From Alphaproteobacteria bacterium (GTDB taxonomy: Bacteria > Pseudomonadota > Alphaproteobacteria > Rickettsiales > JABSSG01): DNA of 39,475 nucleotides. Numbering within the stretch: position 1 is the first letter of the stretch; each line of letters starts with the position of its first letter. Under the pieces are notes generated by a model, which searched no databases, was not told the DNA's origin, and was given only the letters and a program-made list of their open reading frames with translations. Shown here piece by piece: positions 8,431 through 16,912 of this stretch. The translations under genes and the position numbers were made by a program. The stretch is from contig JAUIIY010000013.1 in assembly GCA_030431375.1 (NCBI GenBank), positions 1-39,475 on the forward strand. The letters run 5' to 3'.

Positions 8431-9087
8431 ATGACAACAGAAGATCCTTTAGATAAAATCTCGCAAAAAGCATATAATACAAGAAAATTAAGCCTTGAAG
8501 AAGCACGTCTTTTTAAAACTAAATTACAATTTGCAGCTTTAGATCTAGGTGTTCCGAAGGAGCTAGCCTTACAGTTTAAAACTGACTTACAATATAAAGC
8601 TCTAGTATTGGGAATTTCGGCAGAACAAGCCTTAAAATTTACGACAAGATTACAGCATAAAGCTTTAAAGTTAAACGTCTCATCAGAAATAGCCTTACAG
8701 TTCAAAACTGACTTACAATATGAAGCTCTAGTATTAGGTGCTACACCAGAACTGGCTCTAGACTTCAAAACAGATATTCAGATGAGAGCTTTCAAGCTAC
8801 TTGGAAACGAAGCTTTAGCACTAAAATTTTCCCAGGACACGCAAATAGAAGTTCTGGAATTTGATGAAGAGCTAGGCAAAGAAGCCCTCGAATTTCACAA
8901 CCCAAATGCTGTGACAGCCTATAAAACCAATATAGTCTCTGTAAAACAAGCATTGCAAGTTTGGTCAACGGAACAAGTTAAATGCCTACATGATTTAATG
9001 GATAAAAACCCACAAAATCCTTTTGATATCGATGAGTCACTTATTAATCAGTGCGTCGGCATTACTTCTGAAACCACCGAATTATAG
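8431..9087 (+). CDS. Solenoid-like protein of 21-residue repeats
   Basis: 218 residues, family not recognised. Residues 25-150 are built of tandem 21-residue units on the pattern AL-x-FKT-x-LQ-x-KAL-x-LG-x(3)-E, for example ALQFKTDLQYKALVLG. Four units have exact 63-base length; later ones drift in length. The regular hydrophobic spacing suggests paired helices stacking as a solenoid, often a protein-binding surface. No signal peptide or membrane segment is visible. A weak AGAGG lies about 11 bases before the ATG. A strong terminator follows. The function is unknown; a host-interaction role is speculative. Confidence 0.75.
   Translation: MTTEDPLDKISQKAYNTRKLSLEEARLFKTKLQFAALDLGVPKELALQFKTDLQYKALVLGISAEQALKFTTRLQHKALKLNVSSEIALQFKTDLQYEALVLGATPELALDFKTDIQMRAFKLLGNEALALKFSQDTQIEVLEFDEELGKEALEFHNPNAVTAYKTNIVSVKQALQVWSTEQVKCLHDLMDKNPQNPFDIDESLINQCVGITSETTEL
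8503..8877 (+). repeat. Tandem 63-bp / 21-residue repeats
   Basis: Units start at 8503, 8566, 8629, 8692 and 8755, with a diverged sixth after that. Units 2 and 4 are the most similar to each other (both ALQFKTDLQY), suggesting duplication in pairs. Confidence 0.8.
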
Positions 9088-9114
9088 GATAATCTAAACC
9101 ATATCCATAAGAAG

Positions 9115-9141
9115 GCCTGGTGTACATACCAGGCTTTTTTT
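9115..9141 (+). terminator. Rho-independent terminator
   Basis: Stem GCCTGG / CCAGGC with an 8-base loop and a run of seven T, 28 bp after the stop of the 21-residue-repeat gene. Confidence 0.85.
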
Positions 9142-9196
9142 ATTTAGCTCTGGTAACAGCAAGAAATCGTTAAATTTGTAAATATATTGCGTTTTA

Positions 9197-9541
9197 TTAT
9201 TCTGTGATGAGCTTCAATCCAACAATCCCAATTGTAATCAGGGCGATGAAAATAAATTTTAGCATCTCAGTGGATTCAGCAAATAATATAATGCCAAAAA
9301 TTGTTGTTCCAATTACTCCCATCCCCGTCCAAATGGCGTAAGCAGTTCCCAGAGGAATATGTTTTAAGGCAAGAGACAAAAAATACAAACCTAAGCAACT
9401 AAGTATAATGGTGATAACACTTGGCCATAATTTTGTAAACCCTCCTGTGTATTTCATGCCTACCGCGAATGAAATTTCAAAAATCCCTGCCAAAATCAAA
9501 TAGAAATATCCCATAACAAAACCATATTTTTTCCAAATCAT
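9197..9541 (-). CDS. SMR-family small exporter (SugE/Gdx type)
   Basis: A four-helix small multidrug resistance protein. The membrane Glu is in GIFEISFAVGMKYTGGF, and the KYTGGF and GTAYAIWTGMG stretches match the SugE/Gdx branch, known in other bacteria for guanidinium export, more than the EmrE branch. The longest frame gives 114 residues; starting at M10 (9514, MGYFYLILAG) gives 105, the usual family length. No clear ribosome site decides between them. A perfect CtrA-type box lies 41 bp upstream of the longer start, which slightly favours it by analogy with the other boxes. The protein acts in the inner membrane as an antiparallel or parallel dimer. The substrate is inferred from the family only. 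Confidence 0.88.
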   Translation of the reverse strand: MIWKKYGFVMGYFYLILAGIFEISFAVGMKYTGGFTKLWPSVITIILSCLGLYFLSLALKHIPLGTAYAIWTGMGVIGTTIFGIILFAESTEMLKFIFIALITIGIVGLKLITE

Positions 9542-9581
9542 AGCATATATGATTTTATTTTTTATAGAAATTAATTTCCCT

Positions 9582-9596
9582 TTAAGAAAATATTAA
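9582..9596 (-). promoter_or_regulatory. CtrA-type box upstream of the SMR gene
   Basis: Perfect TTAA-N7-TTAA (TTAATATTTTCTTAA in gene sense). Confidence 0.5.
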
Positions 9597-9619
9597 GATT
9601 AATTAATTTTTCTTGACGA

Positions 9620-10060
9620 AACCCAGCCATTTTTTTAAAAGAATACTCAAATATAAAATCTATATCTCACGATCTGGCAAATGGTCAAATAGATGAATTA
9701 ACAAGTCCAATTTTAGTTGATATAGCCGATCTATTAGAAACAAAAAAATTTCTGAAACTGTAAATCCAGATGGAACTTGTCAAGATAAGTCAAATTTATC
9801 AGCAGAAGAAAATATAAACGAACAAAATAATGCCCCTGATAAAACCACATACGATGTTGCATACGCCACAGAAAATACTCAAACTGATGATTTTTCTGAA
9901 CCTTCTAACATTAGTTATGTAATATCTGATAAGATCGATAAACCCGGTAATGTATGTGAACGAGTAATTTGCTCAGAAGAAACGGGTGAATGCACCAAAA
10001 CATATATTAAATGCTCAGGAACTCATTTCGATTTTGCTGATTCACACTCAGAATTTTAAG
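9620..10060 (+). pseudogene. Decayed gene remnant with a frameshift at a poly-A run
   Basis: Two open stretches in different frames join at a run of seven A near 9745. The first encodes ...HDLANGQIDELTSPILVD...LLETKK before a stop, the second continues ISETVNPDGTCQDKSN... to a TAA at 10060 with four cysteines near its end (CERVIC, ECTK, KCSG). Neither stretch has a convincing start codon or ribosome site. The simplest reading is the 3' part of a gene broken by truncation and a homopolymer slip. The parent family was not recognised. Confidence 0.5.
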
Positions 10061-10207
10061 CGTAAAAATTATATTTGGAAGTTTAAATAATCAGAAATAT
10101 TACAAAGACTTAATTTAAAATGTTTGAATCCGATTACAATAACTTAATAAAAACTGTGACAGGACTAGGCTTAAATCTATTGAACCTATACAATTTTTAA
10201 AAAACTT

Positions 10208-10237
10208 TTGACAATGGTAGTAAAATTGTATTAATAA
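10208..10237 (+). promoter_or_regulatory. Promoter upstream of the Xre-type regulator
   Basis: Consensus TTGACA at 10208-10213, 18-base spacer, TAATAA at 10232-10237. It leaves a long leader of about 150 bases before the ATG at 10394. Confidence 0.5.
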
Positions 10238-10255
10238 TATAGCAGTGAGTGATGA

Positions 10256-10275
10256 GTTCCAAACAAATACGGAAC
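10256..10275 (+). promoter_or_regulatory. Inverted repeat GTTCC-N10-GGAAC
   Basis: Lies just downstream of the predicted -10, a position suited to an operator, possibly for the adjacent Xre-type regulator. Evidence is positional only. Confidence 0.3.
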
Positions 10276-10294
10276 CAAATAAAGAAAGTGCCGA

Positions 10295-10312
10295 TTAGTC
10301 GCAAAGGACTAA
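10295..10312 (+). promoter_or_regulatory. Leader hairpin TTAGTC-N6-GACTAA
   Basis: A 6-bp perfect inverted repeat in the leader of the Xre-type gene. It could be a second operator half or a leader structure; no T-run follows directly. Confidence 0.3.
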
Positions 10313-10393
10313 TAGTTGAATCCGATTTGGAGGGCAGTTTTTATGGGTTATTTTTTTAAAACGAAGTGTTTCTTTAATTTTTAGTGTATTTGT

Positions 10394-10825
10394 ATGAGTT
10401 TGGCTAAGAATATCAGAGGTTTGTACGAAAACTCTCACTTCAAGTCTATCTCTGCGCTCGAGCGCGAGGCTGGACTTAAACAAAGCGCCATAAAGAATAT
10501 TCTCCAGGGTAAATCCAAGTCACCATCAATCAATATTTTACTAGCAATCGCAGAGCAGTTAAATTGCAGTGTTGAAGAGTTAATGCATGGATATCCCCCT
10601 GTCGATTCTAACTCTGAAGAAAAGCAAGAACGAAATTTCAACGTGACTTTATACAAAAAGACTGTTGATTTTGTAAAAGAATTACTAGGTGATTCATTGG
10701 ATAACGTTTCTAAAGATAAATTCACCAGCATAGTGAATGAGGTTTACGATTATTCTTGCGAATATTCTAATGAAGAGCTAGACAAGAATTTTGGCAAATG
10801 GTTTCTTAGTAATAAAGGGAGGTAA
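10394..10825 (+). CDS. Xre-family helix-turn-helix regulator
   Basis: 143 residues. Residues about 3-65 match the lambda-repressor-like HTH: SLAKNIRGLYENS, then SALEREAGLKQSAIKNILQGKSKSPS (the recognition helix lies in this stretch) and SINILLAIAEQLNCSVEELM. The C-terminal 70 residues are acidic and unrecognised and may serve dimerisation or ligand sensing. The long leader with two inverted repeats suggests autoregulation. The gene converges on the degenerate kinase at 10829-12580, with only 3 bp between stop codons. What it controls is unknown. Confidence 0.85.
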   Translation: MSLAKNIRGLYENSHFKSISALEREAGLKQSAIKNILQGKSKSPSINILLAIAEQLNCSVEELMHGYPPVDSNSEEKQERNFNVTLYKKTVDFVKELLGDSLDNVSKDKFTSIVNEVYDYSCEYSNEELDKNFGKWFLSNKGR

Positions 10826-10828
10826 CTC

Positions 10829-12580
10829 TTATTTCTTTTTCATTGGTATTATATTTCCCATCTCGTTCGCAGAGGACTCTTTCGTGACTGATAATGGTAA
10901 TTCTACTATGAAATTAGTTCCTGCAGACTTTTTTGTTTGCATAGAAACTGTTCCGCCTATGGAGCGGAAATATTGTTTTAAAGTTTTAATACGAGTAATA
11001 TAAAATCCATCTTGATATGTAGCCAACTTACCTCCCAAGGCAATCTCAACCAGCTCATCCCTGCCCTCTTCGCTAAGCCCTACACATGAGTGCTTTATAT
11101 TTAGAGATATATTTGGAACCGACTCACCTGCAAGGTTAGGGCAAATCAGTGATATTTCAATTTTTGAGCCTTCTTTAGAAAATTTTAAAACATTTGAGAT
11201 TAATCCAAATAATGAAATTTTAAGTATCTCAGCTATCGATTTAATATTGGGCACATTTTTTTCATTTATAACAATTTCAATATTGTGTGCACATGTATAT
11301 GTGTAAAAATAGCTGTTTATTTCTTTTATAAATTTAGCTAGGTCAATTATCGTGGGTTTAGTATATACATGATTTTCAAGTGAAAAACCCTCTAGCAGTT
11401 TAGTGAGCTTAAATATATTCTCTATCGATTGCTTATATAATTCAATTTCCTTTCTTTTTTTAAAAATCTCAAATTTATAATCACGCATTTTTGCAAATAA
11501 CGCTTTGATTTCTATCACTAACTCTCTGAATTCCGGAAGAAAAAATGATCTAAAATTGATTCTTCCTAGTTTGTTACTTTCTCTGAAGCTTCTCAATAAA
11601 CCTGAAATTGACCTAGAAAATTTTATTATCTTATAATTCAGAAAAATTGTTGAGATTATACTAAACAACGAAATAATCGTAATACCAATAACAGATGGAA
11701 GAAATAAGGCCGACTTTTGGGCATTCAAATAGGAAACATCAAACCCTGTAAGTAGATAGAACGGATATCCTGTTACTTTGTGTAAATCCCCATACTCGAC
11801 CGTACCAATCAACAATAATTCTGCGTTCCTTGTTTTCTGAGTTAAATTTTTCTCCAAAATTTTTCTGATATCTTTATTTTTGAACTCTCTCTCAGCAAAG
11901 GAATAGCTATATGACGAACCAAGCACTGGATTAAAATCAGCATCAAGAAGCAAAAACTCTACTTCTTTATCAACTCTAGCTTCCAGTAATTTGACTTTCA
12001 TTTTATTTAGATCAAACCCCAATGATAAAAAACCTATTATATCGTTTTTATCAGAAGTAATGGCCATACCAGCAGGTATAATTTTTCTTTTACTCGAAAT
12101 CCCTACATCACTTCTATCAAAAATCAATTTCCAGGGATATGTGCTGCCTTCTACCACATAAGCACGACTAGCTACATCAAATGGCCTTGCATACACCCCA
12201 TTAAGGGAACTAGCCAACATTTTGAAATTTTCGTCTGACCAATCAAATAGATTCCATGCAAAAAGATTCCTGGAGAACTCATTTGTGATACTGGGACTGG
12301 AGAGAATTTTTGATATAGCTGAAGCATCACGATTCCTCAAGTTACGCAATTTTTCTCCAGTTATTCTCAACATAAAATCTGTATAACTAAAGCAATGCAC
12401 CAAAGCCAGTTGCATAGCCATACTATTTTCAATTAGCCTTACTCGCCTTGATTCGTTTTGAGCGTTTACTTGAGCAAAGAGCACGTATGAAGAAATTGCG
12501 GCTGATAACGAAGTGATAGATACAGTGAAGGCAACTACATTCGTATATTTCTTTAAAGTTCTTTTTAGTGAATATATCAC
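10829..12580 (-). CDS. Cache-type membrane sensor with degenerate histidine-kinase core
   Basis: 583 residues. A membrane helix at about 15-36, an extracytoplasmic Cache-like sensor at about 40-285 (SYTDFMLR, GVYARPFD, IIGFLSLGFDL), a second membrane helix at about 290-315, a helical region, and a C-terminal HATPase_c-like domain from about 425. The N-box can be seen around N463 (LISNVLKFSKEG). However, the usual H-box (SHExxTP) is missing from the helical region, and the G1 position reads KHSCVGLSEE where DxGxG would be expected. A G2-like Gly-rich stretch is also weak. It may therefore bind signals without normal autophosphorylation, or be a diverged kinase. No receiver gene is adjacent. 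The gene diverges from the oxidoreductase at 12685. Confidence 0.7.
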   Translation of the reverse strand: MIYSLKRTLKKYTNVVAFTVSITSLSAAISSYVLFAQVNAQNESRRVRLIENSMAMQLALVHCFSYTDFMLRITGEKLRNLRNRDASAISKILSSPSITNEFSRNLFAWNLFDWSDENFKMLASSLNGVYARPFDVASRAYVVEGSTYPWKLIFDRSDVGISSKRKIIPAGMAITSDKNDIIGFLSLGFDLNKMKVKLLEARVDKEVEFLLLDADFNPVLGSSYSYSFAEREFKNKDIRKILEKNLTQKTRNAELLLIGTVEYGDLHKVTGYPFYLLTGFDVSYLNAQKSALFLPSVIGITIISLFSIISTIFLNYKIIKFSRSISGLLRSFRESNKLGRINFRSFFLPEFRELVIEIKALFAKMRDYKFEIFKKRKEIELYKQSIENIFKLTKLLEGFSLENHVYTKPTIIDLAKFIKEINSYFYTYTCAHNIEIVINEKNVPNIKSIAEILKISLFGLISNVLKFSKEGSKIEISLICPNLAGESVPNISLNIKHSCVGLSEEGRDELVEIALGGKLATYQDGFYITRIKTLKQYFRSIGGTVSMQTKKSAGTNFIVELPLSVTKESSANEMGNIIPMKKK

Positions 12581-12684
12581 AACGCACTCCCATTTTGTTA
12601 GCTATTACTTACAACTAGTTAATTCCCCTTTACAACCGCTAAACCTATGATATATCTGAAATAATATCTTATTATATAAGTAGA

Positions 12685-14274
12685 ATGTCAACGAATATCA
12701 ACGAATTTAAAAATTATTTAGCTAAACAAAAAAGATTTATAGGAGAAGCAAGAGATTTTGTATGGGTAACTGAGGATCCTGATATTATAAAATCCATCAA
12801 TGAATATTGCCCAGAGATCGAGTTTATTACAGGGATTACCCCCATCAAGCAAAAACTAGAATTTCCTCCGCATGAACTTGAAATAATTGATATTACGGAA
12901 GTACCTAAAAATATCCCTACTATGAAAAAAAGGTACGGGCTCGTAACTGCAGGTGGCATATCTGCAAAGATTTTATCGATATTTTCTGTAGAATCTAACA
13001 TATCACCTATCTTGTTTGTAGAGCATCAATTAGGTTTCATGAATAGCACCTATGGAAGCTCTTGGCAATATCATGTTAGCCATGCTATGCCAATGTATAC
13101 AGATCCCGAATTTTCTACGCTCAATATTATCTACAAAACTATATGCAGAAATTTTTTAAAATGCCCTGAAAATCCCGAGCAAGATAATTACCTTATTGTT
13201 GAAATCTTTCCTAAAGCTTTCCTTTGCTCGAAAACAATTAAGGTTGGATTTGGTTACTTCGCTAATGAGCTTAAATATAAATTTAATAAACTTCTTGGCA
13301 AAGAGACAATAATTGATGAAACAGTACCATTTGCCGTATTGAGTGGAAAAATTTTAGATAATTTTATTAAATATCACAAACTAGCACTAACTTATAGGTT
13401 AGATACCGTAAGACTTGCTTATAATAAAAAAGAAACGAAAGAGTTTTTTGGATTAAAAAGTGATTTACAAAAACACGGCATCGAAACTCGCATTTTATCC
13501 CCAGAAGAATATAAAAAGCAAGTTGGCATAGACTCTCCCAATATCGTCTCTGGAGGAACAATTTGGAGGTTTCCAGGTGACGGTGTACTACCAAAAAAAC
13601 TGTTTGAGTATTTCGATGAATTTTTACAGAAAGCAAAAAGCTATCAATTTGGTCTAATAACAAAGGTCGTTGTGGAAAATAATGAGTTTTTTGGTGTTGT
13701 GATTAGGAAAGAGGACAATAAGGAATATCTTCTGAGATCAGAAAAAACATTATTATCCTTAGGAGCATCCGTATCTTTCAAAAAAAGCCGAAAAGTAACT
13801 TATCTGGAAAAGCCAGAGACAGTGATTGAAGGATCTGGCTTTTCTTCATACTTACTCATTGAAGGTCATGTTAAGGCACCTATTGACTCCAACAACTCAC
13901 ATTTTAGTCCAATTAAAAAAGTAAAATTTAAGAATAAATTATTTACAATCGTAAAAGCTTCCTCTGGTGCAACTGTTGGTTATAAAGGTTTTTGTAAAGA
14001 TCACGCCTTGAATTGTTTATATTATGCAACAGAGATTATATTCAGAGGTCTAGAGGTACACGCGATTTCATGTCGTGCATGTGCCAGACCAATTAACTCA
14101 AAAAATTCATTTGTACTTAAGGAGTTAGTAAAAAACTTCTTTGTGGCACAAGGTTATGGAGGTAAAGGAATAACAGACGCACCTGCAGCTGGATTATATT
14201 TCTTGCAGAAAGTTTTTGAAGATAAAGATTCACACTCAATAAAGAAGGTTGTAAAGAAATATAACCTTGATTAG
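12685..14274 (+). CDS. FAD-dependent oxidoreductase, DAO (D-amino-acid dehydrogenase-like) family, diverged
   Basis: 529 residues. After an 80-residue N-terminal region of unknown type comes a weak Rossmann motif (YGLVTAGGISAKILSIF) and then the FMNSTYGSSWQYHVSH region, where DAO-family enzymes have conserved Ser/Gly contacts with FAD. Later, FFGVVIRKEDNKEYLLRSEK with TLLSLGASVS is the typical substrate-domain strand and second FAD contact, and YGGKGITDAPAAGLYF matches the C-terminal G-rich FAD motif. Members oxidise amino or imino acids; the substrate is not predictable. The extra N-terminus and the weak first glycine motif are unusual, so catalysis is uncertain. Single gene, 104 bp from its divergent neighbour. 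Confidence 0.6.
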   Translation: MSTNINEFKNYLAKQKRFIGEARDFVWVTEDPDIIKSINEYCPEIEFITGITPIKQKLEFPPHELEIIDITEVPKNIPTMKKRYGLVTAGGISAKILSIFSVESNISPILFVEHQLGFMNSTYGSSWQYHVSHAMPMYTDPEFSTLNIIYKTICRNFLKCPENPEQDNYLIVEIFPKAFLCSKTIKVGFGYFANELKYKFNKLLGKETIIDETVPFAVLSGKILDNFIKYHKLALTYRLDTVRLAYNKKETKEFFGLKSDLQKHGIETRILSPEEYKKQVGIDSPNIVSGGTIWRFPGDGVLPKKLFEYFDEFLQKAKSYQFGLITKVVVENNEFFGVVIRKEDNKEYLLRSEKTLLSLGASVSFKKSRKVTYLEKPETVIEGSGFSSYLLIEGHVKAPIDSNNSHFSPIKKVKFKNKLFTIVKASSGATVGYKGFCKDHALNCLYYATEIIFRGLEVHAISCRACARPINSKNSFVLKELVKNFFVAQGYGGKGITDAPAAGLYFLQKVFEDKDSHSIKKVVKKYNLD

Positions 14275-14287
14275 TCAAGCCCTGATT

Positions 14288-14479
14288 TTATAAATTTAGA
14301 TTATCTTCAGAGATATTTATATTTAGATTATACGCAAGTCTTGTTACGACTTTTTTTTGCATCAAACATAATTCTTTTAGCTCAATGATCTTCTGGGCGT
14401 CCTTTATTTCACAAAAAGGGATTACGTTGTCAGTAATACGCCGAGGAGCTGCTAAGTTATTTTCTACACTATATTTCAT
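14288..14479 (-). CDS. Small protein of 63 residues, unrecognised
   Basis: Supported by a strong ribosome-binding site (GGGAG, 7 bases before the ATG) and a perfect 14-bp palindrome just upstream. The sequence (MKYSVENNLAAPRRITDNVI...) is helical and charged with two cysteines and no membrane segment. The central part, with KIIELKELCLMQKKVV, could form an amphipathic helix. It converges with the oxidoreductase gene, 13 bp between stops. It might be a small regulator using the palindrome; that is speculation from position. Confidence 0.5.
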   Translation of the reverse strand: MKYSVENNLAAPRRITDNVIPFCEIKDAQKIIELKELCLMQKKVVTRLAYNLNINISEDNLNL

Positions 14480-14495
14480 GTGATCACTCCCTTTT

Positions 14496-14509
14496 GGGTA
14501 AATTTACCC
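14496..14509. promoter_or_regulatory. Perfect 14-bp palindrome, likely operator
   Basis: GGGTAAATTTACCC lies directly 5' of the ribosome-binding site of the 63-residue gene. Perfect dyads of this size are typical of dimeric regulator sites. The regulator is unknown. Confidence 0.5.
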
Positions 14510-14715
14510 CATAAATACATATCCATCAACAGTAAAATACAAAATATTTACTAAACTGCATTTTTACAGATCACTCAGCGCAGAATAGTCAAAATTTTTA
14601 TTTTCTTACAACTCCCTGTCAAAGCATAATAGCTGAAATTATATGATAGTTGACTCTCACCAACTATTTCCTTAAAGTGAAAGGTAAACTTACTTAATTA
14701 TAGTGGTAGGCTTTG
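14510..14715. other. Intergenic region with inverted repeat TAGTTG-N8-CAACTA
   Basis: AT-rich, no gene seen. An inverted repeat at 14647-14666 lies 50 bp before the ATG at 14716 and overlaps a TTGACT that could serve as a -35 element. It probably holds the promoters of both flanking genes. Confidence 0.4.
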
Positions 14716-15294
14716 ATGCTTGATAAAATCTTAGATTTCTTCCTATCAGCGGCTAAAACTGTAGCTTTCCTGGTCCTGGCCATTATAGCTATAATTTGGG
14801 CTCTATTTTGGTATCACTATGAATTTTCTCCGTATCGTGGCGCGAAATTCAATAAAGAAATTTGGATGTTGGCTGGTGAAGCTATGGGAGGTGGAGTAGA
14901 TTGGTCCGTACCTGTATTTCCGACTGATCGATGCCCAATGTATAGTGACCTGGTACATAACCACCTGCATAAAGGTATGAGCCTGCAAGAAGTTGAAGAC
15001 CTCCTAGGAAAAAATGAATTATGGCATTATTGCAAGGATAAGAAAATTAAAGCTACAGGTTATGTTGTTGGCTCGTGCGCAAGCAGCCCGCTATTTCATG
15101 GAGGCTTCAGAATTCTTCGTTTAGTCTTCAATAAAAATAATGATCTGATAAAGTTTGGTAAGTCAAGTGACATTAACTTCTGCTCCGATGAATATAATGA
15201 AATCACTTGTGATAAATCAAAGCAATTTTGTACATGCTATAAAAAAGACAAAATGTGGCGAGAATCATATAAATGCAAAATAGATCAATGGTAA
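14716..15294 (+). CDS. Membrane-anchored Cys-rich protein with a SmpA/BamE-like motif
   Basis: 192 residues from the ATG at 14716 (AGG of GGTAGG 6 bases upstream); an in-frame TTG lies one codon earlier. A single membrane helix at about 13-34 (AKTVAFLVLAIIAIIWALFW) anchors a soluble domain with at least nine cysteines, suggesting disulfides outside the cytoplasm. HLHKGMSLQEVEDLLGKNE resembles the GMsxxeVxxlLG turn of SmpA/OmlA/BamE folds, although there is no lipobox. It is followed after 24 bp by the lipase-like gene in one probable operon, so it could be that protein's partner, chaperone or inhibitor; this is inferred from position only. Confidence 0.65.
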   Translation: MLDKILDFFLSAAKTVAFLVLAIIAIIWALFWYHYEFSPYRGAKFNKEIWMLAGEAMGGGVDWSVPVFPTDRCPMYSDLVHNHLHKGMSLQEVEDLLGKNELWHYCKDKKIKATGYVVGSCASSPLFHGGFRILRLVFNKNNDLIKFGKSSDINFCSDEYNEITCDKSKQFCTCYKKDKMWRESYKCKIDQW

Positions 15295-15318
15295 TTTAAC
15301 TTTAATAGAGAGGCATCT

Positions 15319-16878
15319 ATGACAAACATAAACTATTTTTCAAATTATGAAGCTCTGATTCTAACTAAAGCAGCATATTTAGGTAAAAAAGATCAAGGAG
15401 ATACCCTTAAAAAATACAATTTGATAAACATCGCCACAATTGATCCTTCATACTCAGATTATCGCATGAACATAGCTCCAAAACAAACTCTTACCGTTGC
15501 AGAGTTACCAAAAACTAGTGAAGGTCTTTCTGCTAGCATATTTGTAAAAGAGATTAATGGTCAAAAACATTACTCTCTTTCCATCGCCGGAACAGATGGT
15601 CCAAGAGATTGGGATGATGATTTATCAATCGTTTTAGGTAATATGCCTGCACAAGTTTCATTATTAAAAGGTTATTGGTCATATTTTAAACAAAAATATA
15701 ATGCTACAGGAATAACAGAAATAAACGGCCACTCACTGGGAGCGTACTCGGCAGCTTCATTGGCATCTCTATTCCCTGATGATTTTAACCATATTACACT
15801 GGTAGATGGTCCGGGAACTAAAAATATAATCGAAAGAAATATAGCTGATATTAGGATACGTTCGCAGTTTTTAGAAAAAATATCTATTTTAAATGGGGCA
15901 CCAAATATTGTAAATAGTTGGGGAGAGCACCCACAAGCACACTCATTTTACTATATTAGACCTACCATTCAAGATTTTGATACATTATCAAAAATTTCTT
16001 TCTCAAGCTATGATTGGATAATGAGTGGTTTCAAACTACACAGTGTAGAGGTTCATATAAATGGCTATCAACAAAATAAACTGACTCTTGTTAGTGATTG
16101 GCCAAACGGCAGTGATGAGTTTAAAAAATCTTATAAATTTAAAGTGAATAGTTTGGACCTAACAAAAGGAAAAATTATTTGCCTGATAGACGGCGAGCCG
16201 GTAGGTAAATTTAAGACAGGAGCGATAAAGATGGGAGACCATTATATTCTAAAAGGCTCCTCAAAAGAAGAGGTTGCGGCACGTCTCCAAATCCCTGATT
16301 CATGGATTGTAGCAGAAGATACTGATACCGATATGTATCCTAGTTTTACAGGTGTAAAGCCCTTTGTTATTAAGGCAAATAATGTTCTTTGTGAGCCGCT
16401 AAACTCCGAAATAGATAATTTTCTAGAAACTATGTATAACGATGCATTATATAGCAAAATTAAAGCTGAAGAATTATATGCAAATAAGGCTCCAGAAAGA
16501 GCAAGGCTGATTGATTTATATAAGAAAGATGGCATAGATATAGGTATTATGAAAGGAATTAAATCTTGTCAACGCTTGCTAGACTCAGAGATTTTAGGAA
16601 ATGTCGTTGATGAGATATGTGATTCAAGCATGGATTTTGAAACTTTACTTAAAAAAGTCAACTGCTTGCATATTCTTGCGTTCGCTTTAGCAAAAAGCTC
16701 TCCTTTAATGAATCCTAATAGTATGAGCACATCAGAACTTGAGCATGAGGTTAATCATCGTCTGAAGAATCAGCATAAATTTCATGCAAATGAAGCTTTG
16801 CAAGAATTTAAAGAATTTTTGTATGATCATTATAGAGATTTTTCAGGTGCTACAGAGGCAGCACATAACGAACTGTAG
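15319..16878 (+). CDS. Lipase-like alpha/beta hydrolase
   Basis: 519 residues with AGAGAGG 7 bases before the ATG. The nucleophile elbow GHSLG places the catalytic serine at S139 (EINGHSLGAYSAASLASLF), preceded by SLSIAGTDGPRDWDDDL, the arrangement of class-3 lipases and related phospholipases. An acid candidate lies in HITLVDGPG (about residue 163) and a His candidate in WGEHPQAHSFYY. The C-terminal half (about 250-519) is not recognised. There is no classical signal peptide. Lipid or ester hydrolysis is likely; whether on bacterial or host membranes cannot be told. It is the second gene of an operon with a membrane-anchored Cys-rich protein. Confidence 0.7.
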   Translation: MTNINYFSNYEALILTKAAYLGKKDQGDTLKKYNLINIATIDPSYSDYRMNIAPKQTLTVAELPKTSEGLSASIFVKEINGQKHYSLSIAGTDGPRDWDDDLSIVLGNMPAQVSLLKGYWSYFKQKYNATGITEINGHSLGAYSAASLASLFPDDFNHITLVDGPGTKNIIERNIADIRIRSQFLEKISILNGAPNIVNSWGEHPQAHSFYYIRPTIQDFDTLSKISFSSYDWIMSGFKLHSVEVHINGYQQNKLTLVSDWPNGSDEFKKSYKFKVNSLDLTKGKIICLIDGEPVGKFKTGAIKMGDHYILKGSSKEEVAARLQIPDSWIVAEDTDTDMYPSFTGVKPFVIKANNVLCEPLNSEIDNFLETMYNDALYSKIKAEELYANKAPERARLIDLYKKDGIDIGIMKGIKSCQRLLDSEILGNVVDEICDSSMDFETLLKKVNCLHILAFALAKSSPLMNPNSMSTSELEHEVNHRLKNQHKFHANEALQEFKEFLYDHYRDFSGATEAAHNEL

Positions 16879-16912
16879 AAATGCATCTGGTTGACTTTTG
16901 GGAATTAACCTC

